Positions 23,773 to 33,251 of a stretch of 36,390 bases of DNA are shown here, one piece after another. How positions within the stretch are numbered: the first letter of the stretch is position 1; the number at the start of each line of letters is the position of its first letter. The notes under the pieces were generated by a model. It worked only from the letters and a program-made list of their open reading frames with translations, was not told the origin of the DNA and did no database searches. A program made the translations under genes and the position numbers. Location: NCBI GenBank assembly GCA_021531795.1, contig JADYUL010000013.1, forward strand, positions 1-36,390, in the 5' to 3' direction. The DNA is from Lacrimispora saccharolytica. GTDB taxonomy: Bacteria; Bacillota; Clostridia; Lachnospirales; Lachnospiraceae.

Positions 23773-24639
23773 TTAGCCCTTGACACTACCAACAGCTACA
23801 CCGGCAACGATGTATCTTGATAAGCAAAGGTAAACAACAATTACAGGTGCAATTGACAGCGCAATTGACACATAAACCTGACCCATATCGAACTTAAGGA
23901 AGTCCGCTGATCTTAACTGTGCAATTAAGATAGGAAGAGTCTTCTTATTCTCTGACTTAATAATAAGTGCAGGAGTGAAGTAGTTGTTCCAGTTAAATAC
24001 AAATGTGAATATCATCTGTACTGCGATGGCAGGCTTCATGATCGGTAAACTGATAGTATTGAAGGTTCTCCACTCTGAAGATCCATCAATTCTTGCTGCC
24101 TCAACAATAGCATGCGGCAGAGCACTCTCCATATACTGATGCATATAGTAGAAGGTTGCAGGTGCTGCAATTGCAGGAACAATAAGTGCAATAAGTGTAT
24201 CCTGGAGTTTGATCGTGTTGATCAATCTGATGAAACCAAGGGCTGTTACCTGTGTAGGAATCATCATAACTGCAAGGATGAATGTAAATATAGCCTTCTT
24301 AGCCTTGAAGTCATATACATGGATCGCATATGCTGTCATGGTAGAGAAGTATGTACAAAGTACTGCTGCTAAACCGGCTACGATAAATGAGTTCTTAAGA
24401 CCTGACAGAATAGGCTGTGAGCCGTGCAATACATTGTCAAGGTTGGTCATTAAGTGTGAACTCGGTAAAAGAGTAAATCCTCTGTTAAGCTCTGCATGAG
24501 ATCTGGTTGAATTGATAAACAGAATATAGAACCAGAATAAGCAGAGGAATGTCAATAGTATAAGTACAACATAAGAGATGACTCTTCTGGCAGCTATTCC
24601 TAAACCGCCTTCGACACTGTTATATTCTTCGTTTGGCAT
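23773..24639 (-). CDS. Carbohydrate ABC transporter permease, MalG type (CUT1)
   Basis: 288 residues with six membrane helices and the EAA loop that docks the ATPase (EAARIDGSSEWRTFNTISLP). AGGAGG lies eight bases before the ATG. It follows the MalF-type partner by 13 bp. Together they form the inner-membrane channel for the sugar delivered by the lipoprotein at 25802-27220. No ATPase gene is present in the cluster, as in many Firmicutes that share one MsmX-like ATPase. Confidence 0.93.
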   Translation of the reverse strand: MPNEEYNSVEGGLGIAARRVISYVVLILLTFLCLFWFYILFINSTRSHAELNRGFTLLPSSHLMTNLDNVLHGSQPILSGLKNSFIVAGLAAVLCTYFSTMTAYAIHVYDFKAKKAIFTFILAVMMIPTQVTALGFIRLINTIKLQDTLIALIVPAIAAPATFYYMHQYMESALPHAIVEAARIDGSSEWRTFNTISLPIMKPAIAVQMIFTFVFNWNNYFTPALIIKSENKKTLPILIAQLRSADFLKFDMGQVYVSIALSIAPVIVVYLCLSRYIVAGVAVGSVKG

Positions 24640-24652
24640 AGTAATAACCTCC

Positions 24653-25570
24653 TTAATCTTCCTTCTTTGTTGTGAATTTGAATACTATCAGGCTGAGGAT
24701 ACCGGTTACAATGAACAGGAATACTGACATCGCACCACCAAGACCGTAGTTCTTAGAGTACAGGTGCTTGTTCAGGTACATAATCATTGTCATAGTAGTA
24801 CGTACCGGATTACCTTCACCGTTTGTCAAAATCTGCGGTACATCAAACATCTGAAGACCACCGATAAGTGATGTAATCATAACGTAGATAAGAATAGGCT
24901 TAAGAAGAGGTAATGTAATCTTGAAGAATACCTGGGTTGATGTAGCTCCGTCAACCTGAGCTGCCTCAAATAATGCTGAGTCAATACCGAGCATACCTGC
25001 CATAAGAAGAATTGTTGTATTACCGAACCACATTAGGCAGTTCATGAAGCACACAAGACCTCTTGCTGAAATAGTATGGCTTAAGAACTTATATGGCTCT
25101 GAGATGAGGCCAATCTGCATGAGCAAGGAGTTGATTGGACCGGAATCTGAGAACAATGTGAAGAATAACATTGCAAATGCAGATGCCATAATAAGGTTCG
25201 GCATGTAGATTACTGTCTTGAAGAATCCGCTTGCCTTAATTCTAAGTCTTGTATCAGCAAACCATGCTGCAAGAAGCAGAGATAAGAAAATCTGCGGAAT
25301 GAATCCGAAAATCCACATAATTATTGTATTTGAGAAATACTTGGGGATATCACCGTTTGAGAAAATGGTAATATAGTTTTCAAGTCCCACCCAGTTGGGT
25401 CCTACCTGGATAATACCTTGACGGTAGTTCTCAAAGAAACTGTTGTAAATTGTAGTAATCAACGGAATCATGTTGAATATCAGATAAATTGTGATGAACG
25501 GTATGAGGAAGATATATCCCCACTTATTATATCTGACAACTTTACTTGTCTTCTTTTTTTCTTTAGCCAT
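24653..25570 (-). CDS. Carbohydrate ABC transporter permease, MalF type (CUT1)
   Basis: 305 residues. A basic cytoplasmic start (MAKEKKKTSKVVRYNKW) is followed by six membrane helices and the EAA loop EAAQVDGATSTQVFFKITLP. AAGGGGG lies eight bases before the ATG. It is the first permease of the pair. The 231-bp gap to the upstream binding-protein gene holds two strong stem-loops that probably lower permease expression relative to the binding protein. Confidence 0.93.
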   Translation of the reverse strand: MAKEKKKTSKVVRYNKWGYIFLIPFITIYLIFNMIPLITTIYNSFFENYRQGIIQVGPNWVGLENYITIFSNGDIPKYFSNTIIMWIFGFIPQIFLSLLLAAWFADTRLRIKASGFFKTVIYMPNLIMASAFAMLFFTLFSDSGPINSLLMQIGLISEPYKFLSHTISARGLVCFMNCLMWFGNTTILLMAGMLGIDSALFEAAQVDGATSTQVFFKITLPLLKPILIYVMITSLIGGLQMFDVPQILTNGEGNPVRTTMTMIMYLNKHLYSKNYGLGGAMSVFLFIVTGILSLIVFKFTTKKED

Positions 25571-25612
25571 AGCTTGTAGCCCCCTTGATTCATTACATAC
25601 TCTTATACCAAC

Positions 25613-25661
25613 CAGAGCTAATGAATGAATTCGAGCTAATCAAATTCATTCATTAGCTCTG
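25613..25661. repeat. 19-bp perfect inverted repeat between binding-protein and permease genes
   Basis: The left arm 25613-25631 starts CAGAGCTAATG and the right arm 25643-25661 ends CATTAGCTCTG. They pair perfectly over 19 bases around an 11-base loop. No T-tract follows on the minus strand. It probably acts as an RNA-stabilising or processing stem in the transporter mRNA. Confidence 0.7.
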
Positions 25662-25733
25662 TATTGTTGTTGTCTAAAATTAGTTGTCTGAATTCATAAA
25701 AGTTAGAATATAAGGATAAAAAAAGAGTAGAGC

Positions 25734-25759
25734 TGTGCCTGCCCGCTAAGGCAGGCACA
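25734..25759 (-). terminator. Stem-loop after the binding-protein gene (partial terminator)
   Basis: Arms TGTGCCTGCC and GGCAGGCACA surround six bases. On the minus strand a seven-base T run begins nine bases after the stem. The spacing is looser than in a classic terminator, so partial attenuation that leaves more binding-protein mRNA than permease mRNA is likely. Confidence 0.6.
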
Positions 25760-25801
25760 TATTATCTACTCGATTAATTCCTTGTACTTACTAATTACTA
25801 A

Positions 25802-27220
25802 TTAGTATGTAAGCTCAGGATACTTCTCTGTTACGCTCTTGTAGAAGAGTTCAAGTGCCTCATCATATGTAGCGTTGCCTTCGAAGTACTCCTTCATAGC
25901 CTGCTGGAATGACTCGTTACAACCCTGATCATAGTTAGAAAGGTTGCTAAGGTCTACAGAAGCAACACCCTCAGCGAAGAGGCCAAGTGCGTTCTGACCA
26001 CCAAGTACAGCGTCGCCGTATGTTGTGTCAGCTGCCATTGTATCCATTGCAGTCTTGTTGTTAACGAAGTCGTTATCAGCCTTTACGATCTCGATCATGA
26101 TGTCAGGGTTACATGTAAGCTGTCTCATGATGTCACCAACGAGGTTAGCATTGTCTGTACCTGCTGCTGCGCAGATCCATGTACCGCCCCAGAAGAAGCC
26201 CTGAGGTCCCTTAACGGCACCCCAGCCACCCTGTGCTGCGATTGAAGCTGCATCATCAGCTGCCATACAGAAGTCGATAAGCCATGCTGGTCCAAAGTAG
26301 CAGAATACCTTTCCTTCAGGATAGAAACCTGCTGACCAGTCATCTGACCAAAGGTCAGCTGTACCTGTCTCACCTGCATCAACCATTTCCTTAGTCATAT
26401 CAACCCATGCCTTGATGTTAGCATCGATGTTGATCTTTCCGTCTTCAACCCACTTAGATGTAACGTTGTTAGAGAATACACGGTAAGCATCGTTTGAAGT
26501 AGCTGTCATCTTGTATCCAGCTTCCTTCATTGTAGCTGCTGTAGCCTTGAATGTATCCCAATCCTTAACTGCTTCCTGAACTGCTGCAGGATCATCTGAT
26601 CCAAGTACTTCCTTAGCTGCTGCTCTGTTGTAAACTAATACACCAGGACATCCCTGCCAAGAAACACCCTTAAGCTGGCCGTTAGAATCTGTAACAACAT
26701 CCTTTGTGTACTGATACTGCTCAGCAACGTCAGCATCTGTGATACCACAATCTGCAACAGGAAGTGTGTACTCTGTATCAACATACTTTAATGCGTAGTC
26801 AGCCTCAACAAGGAAGAGGTCGATCTTGTCATCATCTGCTGCATCAGCCTGAGCGAGAAGTGTCTCGTCAAGGTTGTTCTGATAAGCATTGTCATCTGAA
26901 GGTGTAATATTCCATACAACTTCTACGTCACCGATTGTACCGTGTGTAGCATCTACCTCGGTGTATCCGGGATAGTGATCTGTAAGTCTGCTCTTGAACT
27001 CCTCGTTCCAGCAGTAAATGTTAAGAACCTTACCTGTGTCCTCTGCTACTGTAACAGCCTCTTCTACAGCTTCCTCTGCTGCAGGAGCTTCAGCTGTCTC
27101 CTCTGTTGCCTCTGCTGCAGGTGCTTCTGCTGCAGGAGCCTCTGTCTTGTTGCCACAGCCTGCAAGTAAAGCAGAAACCATTGCAACGCTCAGTAATGCG
27201 CTGAGTAACTTCTTTTTCAT
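25802..27220 (-). CDS. Sugar ABC transporter substrate-binding lipoprotein
   Basis: 472 residues from the ATG at 27220. GGAGGG lies nine bases before it, inside the codons of an earlier ATG at 27235. A signal peptide ends in the lipobox LLAGC (lipidated C22). A low-complexity Ala/Glu/Pro linker (about 25-60) then spaces the domain from the membrane. The rest is a two-lobed CUT1 binding protein (family 1 extracellular solute-binding), with aromatic residues such as those in GFFWGGTWICAAAG likely to line the sugar site. Position in the cluster with cellobiose phosphorylase suggests cellobiose or cellodextrins as ligand. This is inference. Confidence 0.9.
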   Translation of the reverse strand: MKKKLLSALLSVAMVSALLAGCGNKTEAPAAEAPAAEATEETAEAPAAEEAVEEAVTVAEDTGKVLNIYCWNEEFKSRLTDHYPGYTEVDATHGTIGDVEVVWNITPSDDNAYQNNLDETLLAQADAADDDKIDLFLVEADYALKYVDTEYTLPVADCGITDADVAEQYQYTKDVVTDSNGQLKGVSWQGCPGVLVYNRAAAKEVLGSDDPAAVQEAVKDWDTFKATAATMKEAGYKMTATSNDAYRVFSNNVTSKWVEDGKINIDANIKAWVDMTKEMVDAGETGTADLWSDDWSAGFYPEGKVFCYFGPAWLIDFCMAADDAASIAAQGGWGAVKGPQGFFWGGTWICAAAGTDNANLVGDIMRQLTCNPDIMIEIVKADNDFVNNKTAMDTMAADTTYGDAVLGGQNALGLFAEGVASVDLSNLSNYDQGCNESFQQAMKEYFEGNATYDEALELFYKSVTEKYPELTY

Positions 27221-27273
27221 TATAAAACCCTCCATATTTAATGAAAATCTATTATCTAAACTACCCTATGTAG

Positions 27274-28305
27274 TTAAGACCTTTTGTCATCAATCCTTCT
27301 AACCGATCTGCCCTTTCTGAGCATTCCCTCAATCACGTTATGCTCCGGTGTTGTACTCTTAGGCTTCTCTATAAGGTTAATCAGATTGTCTGCCGCTATC
27401 CTTCCAATCATTCTTGTATCCTGAACTATGGTAGTTAGCTGTGGCTCTATCTGAGCCGCTATATTACTTCCGTCATATCCTGCTATGGATATATCCTCCG
27501 GAATGTTCAGCCCCCTAAGCTTAATCTCGTTCATGCCGCCTATGGCTGAATAATCATCCGAGAAAATAATGCAAGTGGGACGTTCTTTCATATTTAATAA
27601 GATGCTCGCATTCTTCGCCGCGTTATCGGTATCTCTGTACTTGCCTTCTATGATATATTCATCCGGAATATCAAGTCCAAGTTCCTTCGCAGTATCAAGA
27701 AAACTCTTAAGTCTGTTGCCGGTAACATTCTCATTGTTCTTCTGGCCGTGAATATAAGCTATCTTGCGATGGCCCTGGGAATATATGTACTTTACTAAAT
27801 CCCTGATTCCTTTCGCATTATCTGAGAGAACCGCAAGCTTGCCATCAAAGGCATAATCGATAGTAACTACCGGTATGTCACTGTTGACCAACTCAACAAC
27901 CTCCGGATCATCAAAATTCACACAGGCTATCAGCACTCCGTCAACCCCTCTGAACTTGCTATGTTCCAAATAAGAGAGACGACCTTTTCTTCTGTTGCAA
28001 TTAATGAAGGTGATGTCGTAACCCTTCGCTTCAACTGCTACCTTGAAGCTGTCAAGTATTGTCGCGTAATAGTCATGCGTCAGTCCGCTCATCGGAAGTT
28101 CTTCAACGAACAAAACTCCGATGTTGTAGCTCTTGTTAGTCTTCAGGGCTCTTGCGGATGAGTTGGGAAAATATCCCATCTCTTTAGCTATCTGCTTTAT
28201 TCGTTGTTTGGTTTCATCTCCCACATCTCTGTGGTCATTTAACGCCTTGCTAACCGTTGCTACGGATACTCCACATGCGGCTGAGATGTCCTTCATCGAT
28301 ACCAT
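27274..28305 (-). CDS. LacI-family transcriptional regulator
   Basis: 343 residues. The N-terminal LacI headpiece (VSMKDISAACGVSVATVSKA, then YFPNSSARAL with the hinge helix) is followed by a periplasmic-binding-protein-like sensor domain (about 60-330). It heads the minus-strand unit lacI - binding protein - permeases - chemoreceptor, divergent from cellobiose phosphorylase. Identical 19-bp sites at both promoters are the obvious operators. The inducer is probably cellobiose or a derivative. Confidence 0.92.
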   Translation of the reverse strand: MVSMKDISAACGVSVATVSKALNDHRDVGDETKQRIKQIAKEMGYFPNSSARALKTNKSYNIGVLFVEELPMSGLTHDYYATILDSFKVAVEAKGYDITFINCNRRKGRLSYLEHSKFRGVDGVLIACVNFDDPEVVELVNSDIPVVTIDYAFDGKLAVLSDNAKGIRDLVKYIYSQGHRKIAYIHGQKNNENVTGNRLKSFLDTAKELGLDIPDEYIIEGKYRDTDNAAKNASILLNMKERPTCIIFSDDYSAIGGMNEIKLRGLNIPEDISIAGYDGSNIAAQIEPQLTTIVQDTRMIGRIAADNLINLIEKPKSTTPEHNVIEGMLRKGRSVRRIDDKRS

Positions 28306-28365
28306 AAGTGGTTCCTCTTTTAAGTTTGTTACCTGTGAGGCTTATGCCGTTTCCGTAACAGGGTT

Positions 28366-28384
28366 GTTTACTTAATCGTTTTCG
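28366..28384. promoter_or_regulatory. LacI-type operator at lacI promoter
   Basis: GTTTACTTAATCGTTTTCG, identical to the site at 28708-28726. It contains the ANCGNT centre typical of LacI/CcpA-family operators (ATCGTT). It begins right after the predicted leftward transcription start, so binding would block the lacI-transporter transcript. Confidence 0.7.
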
Positions 28385-28707
28385 TAGTCTTAATATAACC
28401 CATGCAAAAGACTTATGCAAGTACTTTTTACCCATTTTTTGGTTATTTTTTTCAATTTGGTAAGAATTAACAGTTATTTCTTGTTCAAATTGTGCACTTT
28501 TATCACAAAAATCGCCCTCTGACTCCTATGAATCTCAGGCATATCCCGATTTCTTCCTTATTATAATTATGAACAAAATATGTATAGCAATGTATATTTT
28601 TCGTAAATCCTTTGTTTTATAAAAAACTTTTATTTAGGTATTGCAATTAAATAACCGCTAATTTATACTGAATTCAGGTTCTTTTTTAAGAATTTTCTTT
28701 TTTCTCC

Positions 28708-28726
28708 GTTTACTTAATCGTTTTCG
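28708..28726. promoter_or_regulatory. LacI-type operator at cellobiose phosphorylase promoter
   Basis: The same 19 bases as at 28366-28384, in the same orientation, 342 bp away. It overlaps the expected -35 region of the rightward promoter, about 60 bp before the phosphorylase start. Two sites could allow looping. Confidence 0.7.
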
Positions 28727-28786
28727 AAATTTTTACTACTGTTTATATAGTAATTACTACAGATTATTGTTAGAGGGAGAGTATTT

Positions 28787-31264
28787 ATGAAATTCGGTTA
28801 TTTTGACGATGTCAGAAAAGAGTATGTTATCACATCACCCAGAACACCCTACCCATGGATCAACTATCTTGGAACACAGGGTTTCTTCTCACTGATTTCC
28901 AACACAGCAGGCGGATACAGCTTCTATAAGGATGCACGTCTTCGCAGAATTACCCGTTACAGATATAATAATGTTCCCATCGATATGGGCGGACGTTACT
29001 TCTATATTAATGATAACGGCACAATCTGGAATCCCGGATGGTCACCCGTTAAGACAGAACTCGATAGTTATGAGTGCCGTCATGGTATGGGATATACAGT
29101 CATTACCGGTAAGAAGAATGATCTTAAAGCCGAGGTAACCTTCTTCGTTCCTCAGGATTATGACGGTGAAGTGCAGCAGGTAGTCCTTACCAACGAGGGT
29201 AAGGAAAGTAAGTCCTTCTCACTTTTCTCATTCGCAGAGTGGTGTCTGTGGGATGCTCAGGATGACAGCAACAACTTCCAGCGTAACTTCTCAACAGGAC
29301 GTGTGGAGGTTAAGGATTCGGTTATTTATCATAAGACAGAATACAGAGACCGCCGTAATCATTACGCTTTCTATTCAGTAAATGATACAATCGACGGCTA
29401 TGATACAGACAGAGATTCGTTCATCGGCCTCTACAACGGCTTCAATAATCCTGAGGCTGTAGTTAACAACCAGGCTACCAACTCATTCGCAGATGGCTGG
29501 GCTCCGATCGCTTCTCATTATAAGAAGATCGAGCTTGCACCCGGCGAGAGCAAGTCTCTGGTATTCGTTCTCGGATATGTAGAGATGCCTGTTGAGGAGA
29601 AGTTCGAGGCTGACGGCAAGACCATTAATAAGGTTAAAGCTCTTGAGATGATAAGCAGATTTGACACTCCTGAGAAGTTCGAAGCAGGAATGGCCGAGCT
29701 TAAGAAGTACTGGGATAATCTGTTAAGTATTATTAATGTAGATACTCCCGACGACAAGGTTAACAGAATGGTTAATATCTGGAATCAGTACCAGTGTATG
29801 GTAACCTTCAACCTGTCACGTTCGGCTTCATATTTTGAGTCCGGTATCGGTAGAGGAATGGGCTTCAGAGATTCCAACCAGGATGTTCTCGGCTTCGTTC
29901 ATCAGATTCCCGACAGAGCCAAGGAGCGTATCATTGATATCGCATCTACACAGTTCCCTGATGGTGGCTGCTATCATCAGTACCAGCCTCTTACCAAGAA
30001 GGGTAATGCCGATATCGGTGGTGACTTCTCAGATGATCCGTTATGGCTTATCTTATCTGTATCGGCTTATATTAAGGAGACAGGTGACTGGTCGATCCTT
30101 GATGAGATGGTTCCTTACGATAATGATATGTCGATTGCACAGACTATGCTTGAGCATCTGGACGTATCTTTCTATCATATCGTCAATAACCTCGGACCTC
30201 ACGGACTGCCGCTCGCAATGAGAGCTGACTGGAATGACTGCATTAACCTCTCTTGCTTCTCCGATACACCGGGCGAGAGCTTCCAGACCTATACCAATCC
30301 TAAGTTTGCCGCAGAGGGTGGATACTCCAAGGTGGCTGAATCGGTTATGGTTGCTACACTCTTCACCTATGTCGGACCTAACTACGTCAACATTCTTAAG
30401 CATCTGGGTAAGAACGAAGAAGCTAACAAGGCTCAGGCAGAAATCGACAAGATGAAGAAGAACATCATGGATCATGCATGGGACGGCGACTGGTTTATAA
30501 GAGCCTATGACGCTAACGGCGAAAAAATGGGCTCTAAGGAGTGCGAGGAAGGTCAGATCTTCATCGAGCCTCAGGGCTTCGCCATTATGTCGGATATTGA
30601 CAAGGATGCAACCAAGAAGACTCTTGCTTCCATCGACGAAAGACTCAATACCAAGTACGGTCTCGTACTTAATAATCCTGCCTTCACCAAATATTATGTT
30701 CAGTATGGTGAGATCTCTACATATCCCGGCGGATACAAGGAGAACGCAGGTATCTTCACTCATAACAATGCATGGATCATCTGTGCAGCTGCTTATGCCG
30801 GTGAAGGAGATCAGGCATTCAAGTATTATTCAGAGATTGCTCCCGCATTTACAGAGGAAACCTCTGATATCCATAAGACCGAGCCATATGTATATGGTCA
30901 GATGATCGGTGGTAAGGATGCAGGAAGCGATATAGGAAGACCCGGTAAGAACTTCGGACAGGGCAAGAACTCATGGCTTACAGGTACAGCAGCATGGAAC
31001 ATGGTTGCAATATCTCAGTACATCTTAGGTCTTGAGCCTGACTTCGACGGTCTTAGAATCGATCCTTCAATTCCCTCTGCATGGGATGGACTTGCTGCAA
31101 CACGTAAGTACAGAAATGCAACATATGATATTAAGATATCAAATCCCGACCACATCTCAAAGGGCATCAAGAGTGTCACAGTAGATGGTAAGGCAATTGA
31201 CGGAAACCTCCTCCCTGTTTTCGCCGATGGCAATACACATTCAGTTGAAGTGGTTATGGGCTAA
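28787..31264 (+). CDS. cbp: Cellobiose phosphorylase (GH94)
   Basis: 825 residues, cytoplasmic, no signal peptide. It cleaves cellobiose with phosphate to glucose-1-phosphate and glucose (EC 2.4.1.20). It is close throughout to clostridial cellobiose phosphorylases: the N-terminal beta-sandwich begins with [20 protein letters not shown], the helical barrel carries [16 protein letters not shown] and the catalytic acid Asp in RADWNDC (D484), and the C-terminus retains VDGK and [23 protein letters not shown] precedes the ATG. It is divergent from lacI and the ABC importer, giving a complete uptake and phosphorolysis route that saves ATP. Cellodextrin phosphorylases are longer and diverge in this N-terminal region, so cellobiose is the likely substrate. 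Confidence 0.94.
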   Translation: MKFGYFDDVRKEYVITSPRTPYPWINYLGTQGFFSLISNTAGGYSFYKDARLRRITRYRYNNVPIDMGGRYFYINDNGTIWNPGWSPVKTELDSYECRHGMGYTVITGKKNDLKAEVTFFVPQDYDGEVQQVVLTNEGKESKSFSLFSFAEWCLWDAQDDSNNFQRNFSTGRVEVKDSVIYHKTEYRDRRNHYAFYSVNDTIDGYDTDRDSFIGLYNGFNNPEAVVNNQATNSFADGWAPIASHYKKIELAPGESKSLVFVLGYVEMPVEEKFEADGKTINKVKALEMISRFDTPEKFEAGMAELKKYWDNLLSIINVDTPDDKVNRMVNIWNQYQCMVTFNLSRSASYFESGIGRGMGFRDSNQDVLGFVHQIPDRAKERIIDIASTQFPDGGCYHQYQPLTKKGNADIGGDFSDDPLWLILSVSAYIKETGDWSILDEMVPYDNDMSIAQTMLEHLDVSFYHIVNNLGPHGLPLAMRADWNDCINLSCFSDTPGESFQTYTNPKFAAEGGYSKVAESVMVATLFTYVGPNYVNILKHLGKNEEANKAQAEIDKMKKNIMDHAWDGDWFIRAYDANGEKMGSKECEEGQIFIEPQGFAIMSDIDKDATKKTLASIDERLNTKYGLVLNNPAFTKYYVQYGEISTYPGGYKENAGIFTHNNAWIICAAAYAGEGDQAFKYYSEIAPAFTEETSDIHKTEPYVYGQMIGGKDAGSDIGRPGKNFGQGKNSWLTGTAAWNMVAISQYILGLEPDFDGLRIDPSIPSAWDGLAATRKYRNATYDIKISNPDHISKGIKSVTVDGKAIDGNLLPVFADGNTHSVEVVMG

Positions 31265-31273
31265 GACAAAAAG

Positions 31274-31303
31274 AATTCCCGGTTGTGAACCAACCGGGAA
31301 TTT
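31274..31303. terminator. Bidirectional terminator between cbp and aspS
   Basis: Stem AATTCCCGGTT (31274-31284) / AACCGGGAATT (31292-31302) with TTTTT on the plus side and an A-run before it. It serves the phosphorylase gene and, on the other strand, aspS. Confidence 0.9.
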
Positions 31304-31343
31304 TTAATTTGCTAAAACAGCTACATATTCGTATTATCGTTTC

Positions 31344-33113
31344 TTATTCTTCTTCAGATAGATCCAGCCTGATATGTACATCCCTAAGCTGCTTCTCATC
31401 TACAGTCGAAGGAGCTCCCATCATAACATCCTGAGCTGTCTTGTTCATCGGGAAGGGGATGATCTCCCTGATACTCTCCTCACCTGCAATAAGCATTACC
31501 ATTCTGTCCACACCGGGTGCTATACCTGCATGTGGCGGTGCTCCATAGCAGAATGCGTTGTACATGGCAGGGAACTTAGCCTTAACGTCCTCTTCATCAA
31601 GTCCTACGAGTTTAAAGGCTTCAACCATAATCTCCGGATCGTGGTTTCTGACAGCGCCTGATGATAATTCCACACCGTTAACGACAAGATCATACTGATA
31701 TGCAAGGATATCAAGAGGATCCATGCTCTTAAGTGCCTCCATACCTCCCTGCGGCATTGAGAACGGGTTATGACAGAATTCAAGTTCTCCGCTCTCCTCA
31801 CCAATCTCATACATAGGGAAATCAACTATCCAGCAGAATTCGTATGCTTCCTTGTTCATATGGCCTTCAGCCACATTACCTAAGAGCTTTCTTAAAACTC
31901 CCGCTGTTTTAAGCGCGTCAGCCTTCTTACCTGCAGCCATTCCGACAAAGTCTCCGGGCTTAAGGTCAAGAGCATTTACTACTGCTTCCTTCTTATCCTG
32001 TAAGAACTTGGCAATTCCACCGGCCAGTTCTCCGTTTTCGTCCATCTTGAACCAGCAGGCCTTATTTGCTGTTGCTACCTCAACATCTGCCATCACTTTA
32101 TCAATTACCTTACGTGTGGCGTTAAAGTCTGTAACCTTAACAGCCTCAATTGAAGCACCCTCTGCATCAAACGGACCGAAGCCACAGCCCTTGAAGGTAT
32201 CTGTAACATCCTGTAATACCAGGTCTATTCTCAAATCAGGCTTATCAGAGCCGTAAGTTTCAAGAGCGTCCCTGTATGTGATTCTCTTAAACGGAGCAGT
32301 GCTTGCCTGCTTGTATATACCGTATTTAGCGAAGATTGGAGGAAGCACATCCTCAATAACAGCGAAAACATCCTCCTGTGTTGCGAAGGCCATCTCCATA
32401 TCCAGCTGATAGAACTCTCCGGGAGATCTGTCCGCTCTGGCATCCTCATCTCTGAAGCAGGGTGCCACCTGGAAGTATCTGTCAAAGCCCGAGGTCATGA
32501 GCAGCTGCTTGAACTGCTGTGGAGCCTGCGGAAGTGCATAGAACTTACCCGGATGGTTACGTGAGGGTACCAGATAATCTCTTGCTCCCTCAGGCGAAGA
32601 GCAGGTTAGAATAGGTGTTGTGATCTCTAAGAAATCATGTGCCATCATTGCCTGTCTGAGTTCTGCCACAATCCTGCTTCTTAAGACAATCTTATCCTTC
32701 ACTGCAGGATTACGTAGGTCAAGATATCTGTACTTTAGTCTCGTTGCCTCATCTGCTTCCTTGGATCTGTTAACCTCGAAGGGAAGCTCATTGTAGATAC
32801 ACTTACCGAGAACCTCTATTGACTCGGGAACAACCTCAATGTCACCTGTCTTTATATTGGCATTCTTGCTTGAACGCTCTCTGACAACACCCGTAACCGA
32901 CAATGTGGACTCGTTATTAACACCGTTTAACTTATCCATCATCTCCTCTGTCTCAATTACGCACTGAGTTATTCCGTAGAAATCTCTGAGAATAAGGAAT
33001 CCTAGATTCTTGCTGACCTTACGCATATTGTCATAAAAGCCGACTAAGGTTACCTTTTCGCCGACGTTGGCAAGGCCCAAATCATTACATGTATGTGTCC
33101 TAGACTGTACCAT
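31344..33113 (-). CDS. aspS: Aspartyl-tRNA synthetase
   Basis: 589 residues, bacterial type. It charges tRNA-Asp. An N-terminal OB anticodon-binding domain (about 1-105) is followed by a class II catalytic core with motif 2 (CFRDEDARADRSPGEFYQLD), the bacterial GAD insertion (about 290-415) and motif 3 (APGVDRMVMLIAGEESIREI). AAAGGA lies seven bases before the ATG. In Clostridia it often follows hisS, but here it stands alone between two terminators. Confidence 0.96.
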   Translation of the reverse strand: MVQSRTHTCNDLGLANVGEKVTLVGFYDNMRKVSKNLGFLILRDFYGITQCVIETEEMMDKLNGVNNESTLSVTGVVRERSSKNANIKTGDIEVVPESIEVLGKCIYNELPFEVNRSKEADEATRLKYRYLDLRNPAVKDKIVLRSRIVAELRQAMMAHDFLEITTPILTCSSPEGARDYLVPSRNHPGKFYALPQAPQQFKQLLMTSGFDRYFQVAPCFRDEDARADRSPGEFYQLDMEMAFATQEDVFAVIEDVLPPIFAKYGIYKQASTAPFKRITYRDALETYGSDKPDLRIDLVLQDVTDTFKGCGFGPFDAEGASIEAVKVTDFNATRKVIDKVMADVEVATANKACWFKMDENGELAGGIAKFLQDKKEAVVNALDLKPGDFVGMAAGKKADALKTAGVLRKLLGNVAEGHMNKEAYEFCWIVDFPMYEIGEESGELEFCHNPFSMPQGGMEALKSMDPLDILAYQYDLVVNGVELSSGAVRNHDPEIMVEAFKLVGLDEEDVKAKFPAMYNAFCYGAPPHAGIAPGVDRMVMLIAGEESIREIIPFPMNKTAQDVMMGAPSTVDEKQLRDVHIRLDLSEEE

Positions 33114-33211
33114 AATTAAATCCTTTCCAAAGTGTCAGTTGCACGCACTTTTGCCCTAAAAAGTATACAATAATTAGGCTTTATTCGCAATCATAAATAC
33201 CTTCATAACGC

Positions 33212-33242
33212 AAAAAAGCTCCGTGGAATTATTCCACGGAGC
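33212..33242 (-). terminator. Rho-independent terminator after the alanine symporter gene
   Basis: Perfect 12-bp stem GCTCCGTGGAAT / ATTCCACGGAGC around one base, followed on the minus strand by TTTTTT. It separates the symporter gene from aspS. Confidence 0.92.
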
Positions 33243-33251
33243 AAAATAACT

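Larger units (their letters stand above)
28306..28786. promoter_or_regulatory. Divergent lacI / cellobiose phosphorylase control region
   Basis: 480 bp, very AT-rich, no gene. Leftward promoter for lacI: TTGCAT (28420-28415) and TATATT (28397-28392) with a 17-base spacer. Rightward for the phosphorylase: TATAGT near 28745-28750, with a weak -35 inside the operator. Two identical operator-like sites are listed separately. The central part (28430-28700) contains A/T runs and no further motif that I recognise. Confidence 0.65.

Noticed and set aside
28787-31264. Chitobiose or cellodextrin phosphorylase instead of cellobiose phosphorylase
   Set aside because: The N-terminal segment, the [16 protein letters not shown] block and the C-terminal end follow clostridial cellobiose phosphorylase closely, and the length fits.
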